DNA of 64,000 bases from an uncultured Carboxylicivirga sp. (GCF_963674565.1 NZ_OY771430.1:434001-498000); one strand, 5' to 3'. Shown: positions 9,241-17,765, numbered from the stretch's first letter. Translations and numbers: made by a program. The notes: generated by a model not told the origin, from the letters alone.

Positions 9241-9302
9241 AGGTGCCAACACACCACGCCGGAGGCAATACCTTCGTTGGGTGTGTTGGCACCTATTTTT
9301 TA
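9241..9302 (+). terminator. Strong rho-independent terminator of phage late genes
   Basis: AGGTGCCAACACACC (9241-9255) is perfectly complementary to GGTGTGTTGGCACCT (9280-9294), a 15-bp stem, followed by ATTTTTTA. It closes the tail/lysis operon and isolates the methylase gene. Confidence 0.85.
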
Positions 9303-9338
9303 ATAAAAATGTGAGAGACCACAAAAATAGTTATTTGT

Positions 9339-10187
9339 ATGAAGAATAAAACATTTTCAACAGCTCCGCTTCCATTTATGGGCCAAAAGCGACGATTTCT
9401 TAAGTTGTACAAACAATCGCTCAATGATTTTAAAACAGCTAAGGTATTTGTTGATCTTTTTGGGGGGAGCGGATTACTATCACACGTAACCAAATCAATA
9501 CTACCCAATTCAATGGTAGTATACAACGATTACGACGATTATCATATCAGGCTATTAAACACAAATCGAACCAATAAAATATTGGTCACCATCCGCGAAA
9601 TGGTAAAAGGATATCCCGAAGATAAAAAGCTGGATCCGGCAATAAAGAAAAAGATTATTGACTACCTGCGCGACCAGGATAAAAAAGGCTTTGTTGATTA
9701 TATCACCTTGTCTTCGTCGTTACTTTTCAGCATGAATTATGTGGTGAGCCTCGAAGAGTTGGAAAAACAATCGATGTATAACTGCCTTCGAAAATCAGAC
9801 TATAATGCTGATGGTTATCTCGATGGATTGCACATTGTAAAAAGCGACTACAAAGAACTATTTCAGCTTTATAAAGATATTGAAGGAGTTGTTTTTATTG
9901 TAGATCCACCGTATTTATCCACCGAAGTGGGAACTTATAAAAACTATTGGCGTTTATCCGACTATCTCGATGTGTTGAATGTACTTAAGGAATCGTCGTA
10001 TTTTTATTTTACATCCGATAAGTCGTCGATTATTGAGCTTTGCGATTGGTTGGAGAAAAACTTAAATGCCACCAATCCTTTTATCGACACTATTAAGTAC
10101 GAAATGAAAGTGCAGGTAAACCATAATGCCGGATATAACGATATCATGCTTTATAAAAACATCGACTATTATTCAACCACTACTTAA
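9339..10187 (+). CDS. dam: DNA adenine methylase, D12 class (phage Dam)
   Basis: A 282-aa protein with the D12-class order: FMGQKRRF near residues 13-20 (SAM/N-terminal loop), motif I DLFGGSG at residues 39-45, and the catalytic DPPY at residues 189-192. It transfers a methyl group from SAM to N6 of adenine in a short DNA target, probably GATC-like by analogy. No cognate restriction gene is adjacent, so it is a solitary prophage methylase that could protect phage DNA or modulate host expression. It is a separate transcription unit between the strong terminator at 9241 and the secreted DUF4468 gene. Confidence 0.85.
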   Translation: MKNKTFSTAPLPFMGQKRRFLKLYKQSLNDFKTAKVFVDLFGGSGLLSHVTKSILPNSMVVYNDYDDYHIRLLNTNRTNKILVTIREMVKGYPEDKKLDPAIKKKIIDYLRDQDKKGFVDYITLSSSLLFSMNYVVSLEELEKQSMYNCLRKSDYNADGYLDGLHIVKSDYKELFQLYKDIEGVVFIVDPPYLSTEVGTYKNYWRLSDYLDVLNVLKESSYFYFTSDKSSIIELCDWLEKNLNATNPFIDTIKYEMKVQVNHNAGYNDIMLYKNIDYYSTTT

Positions 10188-10220
10188 TAATTGATAACCT
10201 GTTTGGTTTATCTTTTTTGT

Positions 10221-10228
10221 TAAATTTG
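10221..10228 (+). promoter_or_regulatory. Candidate -7 element TAAATTTG
   Basis: TAAATTTG matches the Bacteroidota -7 consensus TAnnTTTG, 28 bp upstream of the DUF4468 start codon. A TTTG at 10202-10205 is 15 bp away, shorter than the usual 19-21, so the upstream element is weak. Confidence 0.4.
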
Positions 10229-10255
10229 GGTTGATTTTAACTAAACACACATACA

Positions 10256-10831
10256 ATGAATAAACTTATTCTGGTATTATTTGTCGCTATATCTTCAACC
10301 ATTCAGGCACAAGATTACCCTTTTAAAAGTGAAGTGGTACAACAGGAAGGAATGAGTGCACTCGATATCTATTTGAAGTCGAAAGAATGGTATGCCAAAA
10401 CATTTAACTCAGCACAGGATGTTATCCAGATGGACGAACGTGGTGAAACATTGATAGCTAAAGGCATTACAAAAGTTGATTATTCATCAATGGTTATGGG
10501 TAAAGAGTACATAACTCCAATGAATATTTATTTCACATTAACATCAAGATTTAAAGATGGCCGTTTCAAGTATGATATTATAATCTCATCTGTATCAAGT
10601 GAAACAGCTCCTGTTAAGTATCCATACTCGTTATATGTTAATGCCAAAACTGAAGAAGGAGTAAAAGAAATGTTTCAACAGTTTAATTTGAAAGCCTCAA
10701 AGAAAACAATTGAAAAGTCTATTATTGCTAACACCGACTTTTGCAATGCCGTTGACAATAAAATGAATGAATTAATCGATAGTTTAAAAAGTTATATTGC
10801 ATCAACCACCCAAGCTGGTGACGATTGGTGA
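10256..10831 (+). CDS. Secreted DUF4468-family protein, prophage cargo
   Basis: A 191-aa protein with a typical signal peptide (residues 1-19, cleavage after IQAQ). The body follows the DUF4468 pattern, a TBP-like fold found in periplasmic or outer-surface Bacteroidota proteins: ALDIYLKSKEWYAKTF near residues 36-51, then VIQMDE and LIAKGITKV strands. Biochemical function is unknown. It has its own candidate promoter and a terminator at 10854, and lies between phage dam and integrase, so it behaves like an independently expressed moron gene that could alter the lysogen's envelope. The family call is by recognition; the moron role is inference. Confidence 0.65.
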   Translation: MNKLILVLFVAISSTIQAQDYPFKSEVVQQEGMSALDIYLKSKEWYAKTFNSAQDVIQMDERGETLIAKGITKVDYSSMVMGKEYITPMNIYFTLTSRFKDGRFKYDIIISSVSSETAPVKYPYSLYVNAKTEEGVKEMFQQFNLKASKKTIEKSIIANTDFCNAVDNKMNELIDSLKSYIASTTQAGDDW

Positions 10832-10853
10832 TAATAAATTCCAATAAATACGG

Positions 10854-10878
10854 GCCTCGCAATTATGCGGGGCTTTTA
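10854..10878 (+). terminator. Terminator between DUF4468 gene and integrase
   Basis: GCCTCGCA (10854-10861) pairs with TGCGGGGC (10866-10873), with one G-U pair, followed by TTTTA. It lies at the convergent junction and touches the integrase stop codon. Confidence 0.75.
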
Positions 10879-12105
10879 TATTTCAGGAAATCTGTTTTTA
10901 AGATGTTCGCTATCTGTACCTTTCATCTTACGAAGGTATTTGTCGGTGATGTCCAGTGAGTGATGACGCATCTGCATTTGTAAATCCTTGGTTGGCACCC
11001 CTGCGTTACTGGCTAGTACAGCTCCAGTGTGTTTCCAGCTGTAAAATTTGTATTCTTTGCTTAATCCTAGTTCATCTCTAAAAGAATTGAAACGGTTTCT
11101 TAGAGTGTTCTTGCCTAATGGTTCCGTACCTGGCATTTTGTTTCGTCCAAATACATATAAGTCACGTGCATAATTTTGTAATTGATATTGTTGTGTCAGT
11201 ACAGTCAGAAATTGGGATGGAACAATAACTGTTTCCTGTTTCCCATTTTTAGCAATATTGGCAGGAATTGTAATCGTTCCCGAAAAAAAATCAATCCAGG
11301 CTATTCTCATCAATCTAAGTTCGGATCCGGGACGTATAAAGCAATAAAACTCAAATTGAAGTGCTAACCATAATTGTGGATCTCGACCCTGAATAATCAT
11401 TTTAAACTTCTCAATATCATTTTTCATTATTGGTTTCGCTGCATTGTCGCATGTACGAGGAAGTTTTGGGACATTAAATACAGGGTTTTCAATAACTTTT
11501 TTATTTGATATTAAATATTCAAACAAACGATTGATATTTTGCTCATACTTCTCTAAGGTCAATTTAGATAGTTTACGATCATCTATTAACCAATTAAAGA
11601 ATTCAAGGATAATTTTATTGTCGATGGATTCAACATCCAGATCTCCATAATCATTTTTCTCTAGCCACATACAGAATAATCTGATTTTGGATTGATAGGA
11701 TTCGTATGTCTTTGGTTTTACTTCGCGTTTTCTATAAGTGAGAAAATCAGACATTAAACTTCTTATGGTGATATTGCTTTTCTTTTTTCTACCATATATT
11801 TGAGCAAGGTTATGGTAGTCAATCTCATCTTCATAGATAACATCCTCATCTTTAAAGGGTGTCCATCCATTTTTTAATTTATATGTGTATTCGTTTATGA
11901 TTGATTGGGCATGCTTTTGCCTCTCCTGAATAGTTTCGAGTTTTGTTTTGAACACAATTGTTTCAAACCCCTCATAAATCCTGAAGCGGTGCATCTTATC
12001 CGTTTTGTGGTTACGGACCTGATATTCAATAAACCATCGTTTATTGATATCTCCTTTACAATCATTTAATCGTGGGAGAACTATTATTCTTTTTCGACGT
12101 GGCAT
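10876..12105 (-). CDS. Prophage tyrosine integrase
   Basis: A 409-aa tyrosine recombinase. It has an N-terminal arm-binding-type region, a SAM-like core-binding domain (about residues 110-215) and a C-terminal catalytic domain with Arg in the FIRPGSELR box (about residue 260), a Lys in IAKNGKQE, His359 in WKHTGA, His381/382 and the nucleophile Tyr390 in DKYLRK. The family breaks and joins attP and attB. It is the gene next to ssrA and points away from it, the usual position for an integrase of an ssrA-targeting element. The upstream 136 bp hold repeated 11-bp words that may be arm-type sites or operators. Confidence 0.9.
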   Translation of the reverse strand: MPRRKRIIVLPRLNDCKGDINKRWFIEYQVRNHKTDKMHRFRIYEGFETIVFKTKLETIQERQKHAQSIINEYTYKLKNGWTPFKDEDVIYEDEIDYHNLAQIYGRKKKSNITIRSLMSDFLTYRKREVKPKTYESYQSKIRLFCMWLEKNDYGDLDVESIDNKIILEFFNWLIDDRKLSKLTLEKYEQNINRLFEYLISNKKVIENPVFNVPKLPRTCDNAAKPIMKNDIEKFKMIIQGRDPQLWLALQFEFYCFIRPGSELRLMRIAWIDFFSGTITIPANIAKNGKQETVIVPSQFLTVLTQQYQLQNYARDLYVFGRNKMPGTEPLGKNTLRNRFNSFRDELGLSKEYKFYSWKHTGAVLASNAGVPTKDLQMQMRHHSLDITDKYLRKMKGTDSEHLKNRFPEI

Positions 12106-12157
12106 AATTCAATTGTTTATGTGTTCCCCAACACCAAAAATTAAATTATGTGGTCGA

Positions 12158-12199
12158 AACTGTATCATAACTGTATCATTTCATTTGATTGATACAGTT
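12158..12199. promoter_or_regulatory. Putative integrase arm sites or operator repeats
   Basis: AACTGTATCAT occurs twice in tandem (12158-12168 and 12169-12179), followed by the inverted copy TGATACAGTT at 12190-12199. These lie between the integrase start and the ssrA 3' end, where tyrosine integrases bind arm-type sites. They could also be repressor operators for the integrase promoter. Confidence 0.5.
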
Positions 12200-12242
12200 A
12201 CGTTTTATAACAACTTGATATTGTTTGTATTACAGTTACAAG

Positions 12243-12270
12243 TGGAGCTGCAGGGAATCGAACCCTGGTC
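12243..12270. other. Probable prophage attachment core at ssrA 3' end
   Basis: The tmRNA T-arm and acceptor end (GGTTCGATTCCCTGCAGCTCC on the minus strand) is the border between prophage and core genes. Integrases that target ssrA use this segment as attB and restore the gene. A second copy is expected left of position 1; none was seen elsewhere in the window, so the exact core length is unknown. Confidence 0.6.
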
Positions 12271-12639
12271 CAGACAAAGAAGTCATATGCTTTCTACATG
12301 CTTAGCTCTGACTTGGTTTTCGAATAGCAGCTGGATCAAAGCCACCGACTACTACCTTATCTTCTTAAATTTCGGAAAAAGCCCGAAGCTTACCTTTTCC
12401 TAGTTCTGATTTACCAGCATCTCTGAACCGAACCGCCTCAAAACTTAGCATTCGAGAGATGTCTTGTTCCGGCATCTAATGCCAGAATTATGCTAATCTA
12501 CTATACTTCGATTAAGCTGCAAGAGCGTAATTTGTTTCGCCAATTAAAATGGTTGAGATCCGAGATTAACGAGCCAGCATCACGACGCTCGACATGCTTA
12601 CATACCACTTTGCAATGCTGTCAAATCCACGTCAGCCCC
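12243..12639 (-). ncRNA. ssrA: Transfer-messenger RNA
   Basis: One-piece tmRNA of about 397 nt. The 5' end GGGGCTGACGTGGATTTGACA (plus-strand end 12639) and the 3' end CAGCTCC-A pair as a tRNA-like acceptor stem, and the 3' part has the T-loop GGTTCGATTCC. The tag reading frame at 12541-12512 (minus) reads GGC GAA ACA AAT TAC GCT CTT GCA GCT TAA, giving (A)GETNYALAA, the typical Bacteroidota proteolysis tag. After the discriminator A the DNA reads CT, so the CCA end is not encoded and must be added. The gene is intact despite being the integration target. It rescues stalled ribosomes with SmpB. Confidence 0.95.
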
Positions 12640-12654
12640 AAGTGAAATGTGCCA

Positions 12655-12662
12655 CAAATATA
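12655..12662 (-). promoter_or_regulatory. Candidate -7 element upstream of ssrA
   Basis: On the minus strand TATATTTG matches TAnnTTTG and lies 15 bp before the mature tmRNA 5' end, allowing a short leader removed by RNase P. No matching upstream TTTG was found at normal spacing. Confidence 0.45.
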
Positions 12663-12684
12663 ATAAAAAGCAAAGAATATAAAC

Positions 12685-13335
12685 TTAGAAATTCTTCAAT
12701 AAAGAAATGGTTTCAACAGGATTCTTTGATTTAAATACATAACTACCTGCAACTAAAACATCTGCACCTGTATTAATTAATTTTTGCGCATTGCTGTTAT
12801 CAACACCACCGTCTACTTCAATTAATGCCCTACTATTCTTTTTAAGAATTAGTTCTTTTAACTGTTCAATCTTATTATAAGTGTTTTCAATAAACTTCTG
12901 ACCTCCAAAACCCGGGTTAACCGACATCAATAAGACCAGATCAAGTTCTGATATGATGTTTTCCAACAAGGCAACCGGAGTATGGGGATTTAGAGTAACT
13001 CCAGCTTTCATCCCGGCATTATGTATTGATTGTACAGTGCGGTGCAGGTGCGTACAAGCTTCGTAATGAACATTGTAGATATTAGCTCCGGCATTTTTAA
13101 AAGCTTCAATGTATCTGTCGGGTTCAACAATCATAAGATGAACATCCATTGGTTTCTGACATTTATCTTTAATTGACTCAAGAACCGGAATACCAAAAGA
13201 TATATTAGGAACAAACACTCCATCCATTATATCAAGATGTAACCAATCTGCTTCACTCTGGTTGATCATTTCTATTTCGGATGATAAATTACTGAAGTCG
13301 GCTGCTAAAAATGACGGAGCAATCAAATGTTTCAT
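12685..13335 (-). CDS. rpe: Ribulose-phosphate 3-epimerase
   Basis: A 216-aa TIM-barrel protein of the expected length. It has the family motifs IAPSFLAADFSNL at the N terminus, LHLDIMDGVFVPN (residues 32-44, metal-binding His and catalytic Asp), DVHLMI (about 65-70), MSVNPGFGGQKFI (about 136-148) and EVDGGV (about 172-177, second catalytic Asp). It interconverts ribulose 5-phosphate and xylulose 5-phosphate in the pentose phosphate pathway. It follows rpoD in the same direction; a minus-strand TACTTTTG (13358-13365) just upstream is a plausible -7 element of its own promoter. Confidence 0.96.
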   Translation of the reverse strand: MKHLIAPSFLAADFSNLSSEIEMINQSEADWLHLDIMDGVFVPNISFGIPVLESIKDKCQKPMDVHLMIVEPDRYIEAFKNAGANIYNVHYEACTHLHRTVQSIHNAGMKAGVTLNPHTPVALLENIISELDLVLLMSVNPGFGGQKFIENTYNKIEQLKELILKKNSRALIEVDGGVDNSNAQKLINTGADVLVAGSYVFKSKNPVETISLLKNF

Positions 13336-13457
13336 TGAATTTTAATTTCTTTAGTCACAAAAGTACAATAGAATGGCTTTCAAAAAAATCACTTTTTAAG
13401 ATAAATAAAGAAAAAGATGAAAATTTACTCACTCTATTGTTGGTGATGCATGGCATC

Positions 13458-14321
13458 TTAACCCAGGAAGGATCTTAAAATCTTACTACGATAAGTATTT
13501 TTAAGCCTTTTAATTGCCTTTTCTTTAATCTGACGTACTCTTTCTCTGGTAAGATTAAAAAGTTTTCCAATTTCTTCAAGTGAATACGGAGGTTCCCCAT
13601 TCAATCCGTAATACAGTTTTATAATATCTGATTCTCTTGTTGAAAGTGTGGCTAATGATCGTTCTATTTCTTTTCGTAATGAATCGTCCAGGAGTTGAGT
13701 GTCAGGACTAATGAAATCAGACGACAACAATACATCGTATAATGTATTATCCTCATCCTTTTTTAGTGGTGCATCCATTGAAAGATGACGCGAAGATACT
13801 TTTAAGGCTTCTCCTACTTCTTTAGGTGCAATTTCCAGAACACTTGCAATTTCCTCGGCAGTTGGTTCTCTCTGGTAATCCTGCTCTAATCTGGCAAAGG
13901 CATTGTTTACCTTGTTTATCGAACCAATCTTGTTTAAAGGCAGTCGCACAATACGTGCCTGTTCAGCTAAAGCTTGTAAAATGGATTGTCGAATCCACCA
14001 AACGGCATAACTAATAAATTTGAAACCTCTTGTTTCGTCAAATCTTTGAGCGGCTTTAATCAATCCCAAATTACCTTCGTTAATTAAATCAGGTAGACTT
14101 AATCCTTGGTTTTGATATTGTTTGGATACTGATACAACAAATCTTAAGTTCGAATTAATAAGTTGTTCCAATGCTTTATCATCTCCATTCTTTATTTTTT
14201 TGGCAAGACTAACTTCTTCTTCAGCCGAAAGAAGCCTCACCTTGCCAATCTCATGAAGATATTTATCCAGTGAAGGAGTCTCCCGATTGGTTACCTGTTT
14301 TGTAATTTTAAGTTGTCTCAT
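13458..14321 (-). CDS. rpoD: Primary RNA polymerase sigma factor (RpoD/SigA type)
   Basis: A 287-aa protein, the compact form of the Bacteroidota primary sigma factor, lacking the long region 1.1 of E. coli. Region 1.2 starts at TPSLDKYLHEIGKVRLLS (about residues 15-32), region 2 includes LPDLINEGNLGLIKAAQRFD and the region 2.3/2.4 segment FKFISYAVWWIRQSI, region 3 follows, and region 4.2 has YSLEEIGKLFNLTRERVRQI near residues 246-265. It directs RNA polymerase to the TTTG/TAnnTTTG promoters seen in this window. It is divergent from rho across a 299-bp intergenic region. Confidence 0.95.
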   Translation of the reverse strand: MRQLKITKQVTNRETPSLDKYLHEIGKVRLLSAEEEVSLAKKIKNGDDKALEQLINSNLRFVVSVSKQYQNQGLSLPDLINEGNLGLIKAAQRFDETRGFKFISYAVWWIRQSILQALAEQARIVRLPLNKIGSINKVNNAFARLEQDYQREPTAEEIASVLEIAPKEVGEALKVSSRHLSMDAPLKKDEDNTLYDVLLSSDFISPDTQLLDDSLRKEIERSLATLSTRESDIIKLYYGLNGEPPYSLEEIGKLFNLTRERVRQIKEKAIKRLKNTYRSKILRSFLG

Positions 14322-14482
14322 TGCATAACGGTGGTTGAGTAGTTTAGGATGTCTGTCTTCTTTGCAACATGGTTCTTAGTCAATTTGTTCGCGTGTTTTT
14401 TAAAATTGCAGAAAAAAAAACAAACCGCAAAGACAAATGTTATTTAATTTGAACAAAATGATGTTGATTGTCATTAAATTAT

Positions 14483-14513
14483 TTTGTTTGAATTTAAAGA
14501 ATCCATACATTTG
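14483..14513 (+). promoter_or_regulatory. Promoter of rho
   Basis: TTTG (14483-14486), 19-bp spacer, TACATTTG (14506-14513): a full match to the Bacteroidota primary-sigma consensus. Transcription would start near 14520 and give a leader of about 100 nt before rho, which includes a small TAAGGA...TCCTTA hairpin at 14596-14610 that could serve autoregulation. Confidence 0.75.
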
Positions 14514-14620
14514 TGCGAACAATAAAAGTTGGTGCCTGTCAGGTATTCAATTCTTTAAACAAACTTTCATTTAAATAAGAATATTATTTAGTTCTAAGGA
14601 CTTTCCTTATTCTATAGATT

Positions 14621-16378
14621 ATGTACGATATTTTAGAGCTTAATAAAAAGCTACTTGCCGATTTACGACAAATTGCTAAAGAACTTAATGTAAAACGAGT
14701 TGAGTCGTTTAAGAAACAGGATCTTATTTATAAGATCCTTGATGAACAGGCTATTCAGGTAACTGAAAATAAGAAGCCGGTTAAAAAAGAAAAGGTTATT
14801 GATAAAAAACCTCGTAACAAACGTCCAAGAACCCAGCGTGCCGATACCGGTTTGGTGGCGTCTTCAGTATCTTCAAAAGTGGCTGAGGCAGCCAGTTCTA
14901 TGAGTGAAGAACCTAAAAAGGTTATTCCTGAAGAAAAGAAAGTGGAAGAGCCAAAGGTGGAGATTGAAGTGAAGACTGAAAAACCAGTCATTGAAGAGAA
15001 GGTTGAGGTTGTAGAGGAAAAAAAGGAAGAGGTTGTTGCGAAAGAAGAGCCAGTTAAAGAAGTTCCTTTAAAAGAGCTTAAAAAACGTGAAGGAAAAGAA
15101 CGTCCGGAGAAGGCTGAGCGTCCTGTTCGAGACAATCGTAACCAGGAAAATCGCAACCAGGAAAATCGTAGCCAGGATGACCAACCTGGAAGAAAATGGC
15201 AGGATAAAAACAAAGAGCGTCGCCAGTTCGATCGTAAAGATGACAAGGCTTATGAGTTCGAGGGTATAATATCTGCTTCAGGAGTGTTGGAAATCATGCC
15301 TGATGGTTATGGATTTCTTCGCTCGTCGGATTACAACTATCTGAATTCACCTGATGATATTTATGTCTCTCAGTCTCAGATCAAACTTTTTGGTTTAAAA
15401 ACAGGTGATACTGTTTTAGGATCTATCCGCCCTCCTAAGGAAGGAGAGAAATATTTTCCATTAATAAAAGTTGAGTTGATTAACGGCAGAACCCCTGCTA
15501 TTGTGCGCGACCGTGTTCAATTTGATCACTTAACTCCTATCTTTCCTAATGAGAAATTTAATCTTACAGATGGAGCAAAAGCAAGTCTTTCTTCACGTGT
15601 TGTGGATATGTTTTCTCCAATTGGTAAAGGTCAGCGTGGTTTAATTGTTGCTCAGCCTAAAACAGGTAAAACTGTATTATTAAAGGATATTGCAAATGCT
15701 ATTGCTTCCAATCATCCTGAGGTTTATATGATCATCCTTTTGATCGATGAGCGTCCGGAAGAAGTAACTGACATGGCTCGTAGTGTGAATGCTGAAGTTG
15801 TTTCTTCAACTTTTGATGAGCCTGCTGAGCGTCATGTAAAAGTTGCGAACATTGTACTTGAGAAAGCAAAGCGTATGGTAGAATGTGGTCACGATGTTGT
15901 GATTCTTTTAGATTCAATTACCCGTCTGGCTCGTGCTTATAACACGGTTTCTCCTGCATCTGGCAAAGTGTTGTCGGGTGGTGTTGATGCTAACGCTTTA
16001 CACCGACCAAAACGATTCTTTGGTGCAGCGCGTAATATCGAAAATGGCGGATCTTTAACCATTATCGCTACTGCATTAACCGAAACAGGTTCGAAGATGG
16101 ATGAAGTTATTTTTGAGGAATTTAAAGGTACTGGTAATATGGAACTTCAGTTGGATCGTCGTTTGTCGAACAAGCGTATTTTCCCTGCTGTAGACGTAAA
16201 CTTGTCAAGTACCCGTCGCGAAGATTTGTTAATGGATCCGGAATTTATGAATCGTATCTGGATATTGCGTAACTACCTGTCGGATATGACACCGGTAGAA
16301 GCAATGGAATTTTTGCACGATCGTATGCAGAAGACAAATTCTAATGAAGAATTTCTGATTTCAATGAATGATAATTAA
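14621..16378 (+). CDS. rho: Transcription termination factor Rho with long charged insertion
   Basis: A 585-aa Rho, longer than the 419-aa E. coli protein because of a Lys/Glu/Arg-rich low-complexity insertion at about residues 45-205, usual in Bacteroidota. Order: N-terminal helical domain (1-42), insertion, cold-shock-like RNA-binding domain (about 210-290, YGFLRSSDYNYL), then the RecA-like ATPase with Walker A PKTGKT at residues 346-351, Walker B DVVILLDSITR (about 425-435) and a Q/R-loop (about 445-460). It is an RNA-dependent helicase that ends untranslated transcripts. The insertion probably adds RNA binding. It is divergent from rpoD and ends at a good hairpin. Confidence 0.96.
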   Translation: MYDILELNKKLLADLRQIAKELNVKRVESFKKQDLIYKILDEQAIQVTENKKPVKKEKVIDKKPRNKRPRTQRADTGLVASSVSSKVAEAASSMSEEPKKVIPEEKKVEEPKVEIEVKTEKPVIEEKVEVVEEKKEEVVAKEEPVKEVPLKELKKREGKERPEKAERPVRDNRNQENRNQENRSQDDQPGRKWQDKNKERRQFDRKDDKAYEFEGIISASGVLEIMPDGYGFLRSSDYNYLNSPDDIYVSQSQIKLFGLKTGDTVLGSIRPPKEGEKYFPLIKVELINGRTPAIVRDRVQFDHLTPIFPNEKFNLTDGAKASLSSRVVDMFSPIGKGQRGLIVAQPKTGKTVLLKDIANAIASNHPEVYMIILLIDERPEEVTDMARSVNAEVVSSTFDEPAERHVKVANIVLEKAKRMVECGHDVVILLDSITRLARAYNTVSPASGKVLSGGVDANALHRPKRFFGAARNIENGGSLTIIATALTETGSKMDEVIFEEFKGTGNMELQLDRRLSNKRIFPAVDVNLSSTRREDLLMDPEFMNRIWILRNYLSDMTPVEAMEFLHDRMQKTNSNEEFLISMNDN

Positions 16379-16400
16379 GGTTATTCAATTATAGTAGAAA

Positions 16401-16437
16401 AATGGCCATCTGTCTGATTCAGATGGCCATTTTTTTA
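16401..16437 (+). terminator. Terminator of rho
   Basis: AATGGCCATCTG (16401-16412) is perfectly complementary to CAGATGGCCATT (16420-16431), a 12-bp stem followed by seven T. Confidence 0.9.
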
Positions 16438-16486
16438 TTTTTAATAATTATAAATAGCATGCAGTTGTTGAAATTGTAATGTTGAC

Positions 16487-16519
16487 TTTGCAATTTATTC
16501 ATAAATGATTTTACATTTG
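16487..16519 (+). promoter_or_regulatory. Promoter of the AAA_14 ATPase gene
   Basis: TTTG (16487-16490), 21-bp spacer, TACATTTG (16512-16519). The predicted start site is only a few bases before the first ATG at 16532, so the message is nearly leaderless. Confidence 0.75.
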
Positions 16520-16531
16520 TAAGGTTAATAA

Positions 16532-17710
16532 ATGACTATGCAATCATTTTTTGAAACACATAAATACTTACTAAAGCATCTGGGAACACCGGTTAAGAGA
16601 GAGTTGATGAACCGGATTGATTGGGATCACAGATTGATTGGGATCAAAGGTGCAAGAGGAGTGGGGAAAACCACATTTCTTTTAGATTTAGCAAAAAGTA
16701 GGTTTGGGTTTGATAAAAGTTGTTTGTATGTTAATTTAAACAATCTATACTTTACAGAAAGGTCTATTATTTCGTTTGCTGACGAATTTCGTAAAAAAGG
16801 GGGCCAGACACTCATCTTAGATCAGGTTTATAAATATCCGGAGTGGTCGAAAGAGCTTAAATATTGTTACGATAATTTTACTGATTTACAGATTGTCTTC
16901 AGTGGGTCAGCCGTAATGCGTCTGCTTAACGAAAAATCAGATTTAAAAGGTTGTGTGAAAGTATATAACCTTGAGGGTTTTTCATTTCGGGAATATCTAA
17001 ATATGGAGGCAGGAACAGATTTTCAACCTGTACCTTTTGAAGATATTATTCGTAATCATGTTGAAATTTGCGAAGAAATTACTGCTAAGGTCCGACCTTT
17101 GGCATATTTCTCCAATTACCTTGAACACGGGTATTATCCGTTTTTCCTTGAGAAAAGAAATTACCTCGAAAATGTTGTGAAGAATATCAATCTGATTTTA
17201 GAAATTGATATTAGTTATCTTGAACAAATTGAATTGAAGTATTTACCCAAATTGCGTAAATTGCTTTATTCAATTGCCAAAGTTGCGCCTTTTCAGCCAA
17301 ATGTGAGCCGATTAAGTCAAGAGATTGAGACTTCAAGAGCAACTGTGATGAATTATTTAAATTACCTGAAGAATGGTCGTTTAATAAATCTGCTTTTCGA
17401 AGATAGTGAAGCAGCAAAAAAACCGGCCATGGTTTATATGCATAATTCAAACCTGCTTTCATCAGTTATGCATGGCGAGGTTGATCAATCAAAACTAAAC
17501 CGGACTTTCTTTTTAAATCAGGTAGGTATAGAGAATAAAATTGATTTAAGTGTCAATGGCGATTTTCGGGTGGATAAGCAATTCGATTTTACCATTATTG
17601 AAGAAGGAAATGCGAAGAAGAAAAGCTATGATGGCTGGTATGCTCATGATATGCTTGAAGTGGGATCAGAGAAAGAGATTCCATTGTGGTTGTTCGGATT
17701 TTTGTATTAA
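16532..17710 (+). CDS. AAA_14/DUF4143-type ATPase
   Basis: A 392-aa ATPase of the type common in Bacteroidota genomes: Walker A GARGVGKTT near residues 39-47, a sensor-like IVFSGSAVMRLL near 126-137, GFSFREYL near 150-157, and a C-terminal winged-helix-like segment (SRLSQEIETSRATVMNYLNY, about 261-280) before a DUF4143-like end. The Walker B segment reads LILDQVYKYPEW; many relatives have Asp-Glu there, so the usual catalytic Glu is Gln here. ATG at 16538 is an alternative start. It stands alone with its own promoter between rho and nifJ. Biological role unknown. Confidence 0.75.
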   Translation: MTMQSFFETHKYLLKHLGTPVKRELMNRIDWDHRLIGIKGARGVGKTTFLLDLAKSRFGFDKSCLYVNLNNLYFTERSIISFADEFRKKGGQTLILDQVYKYPEWSKELKYCYDNFTDLQIVFSGSAVMRLLNEKSDLKGCVKVYNLEGFSFREYLNMEAGTDFQPVPFEDIIRNHVEICEEITAKVRPLAYFSNYLEHGYYPFFLEKRNYLENVVKNINLILEIDISYLEQIELKYLPKLRKLLYSIAKVAPFQPNVSRLSQEIETSRATVMNYLNYLKNGRLINLLFEDSEAAKKPAMVYMHNSNLLSSVMHGEVDQSKLNRTFFLNQVGIENKIDLSVNGDFRVDKQFDFTIIEEGNAKKKSYDGWYAHDMLEVGSEKEIPLWLFGFLY

Positions 17711-17765
17711 TGTTAATTCTTTGAATTATATATAGAAATAACCAATTTAATAGGAGTATATAAAA

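Noticed and set aside
12243..12270. Possible tRNA gene from the T-loop sequence
   Set aside because: The T-arm belongs to tmRNA; no anticodon arm exists, and the tag frame and 5' partner are present.
12044..12403. Plus-strand open frame of 119 codons across the integrase start and tmRNA
   Set aside because: It overlaps the antisense of ssrA and the integrase 5' end and has no protein-like pattern.
14755..15246. Minus-strand Ser/Phe-rich open frame of 163 codons
   Set aside because: Antisense of the Lys/Glu-rich insertion of rho; low-complexity mirror only.
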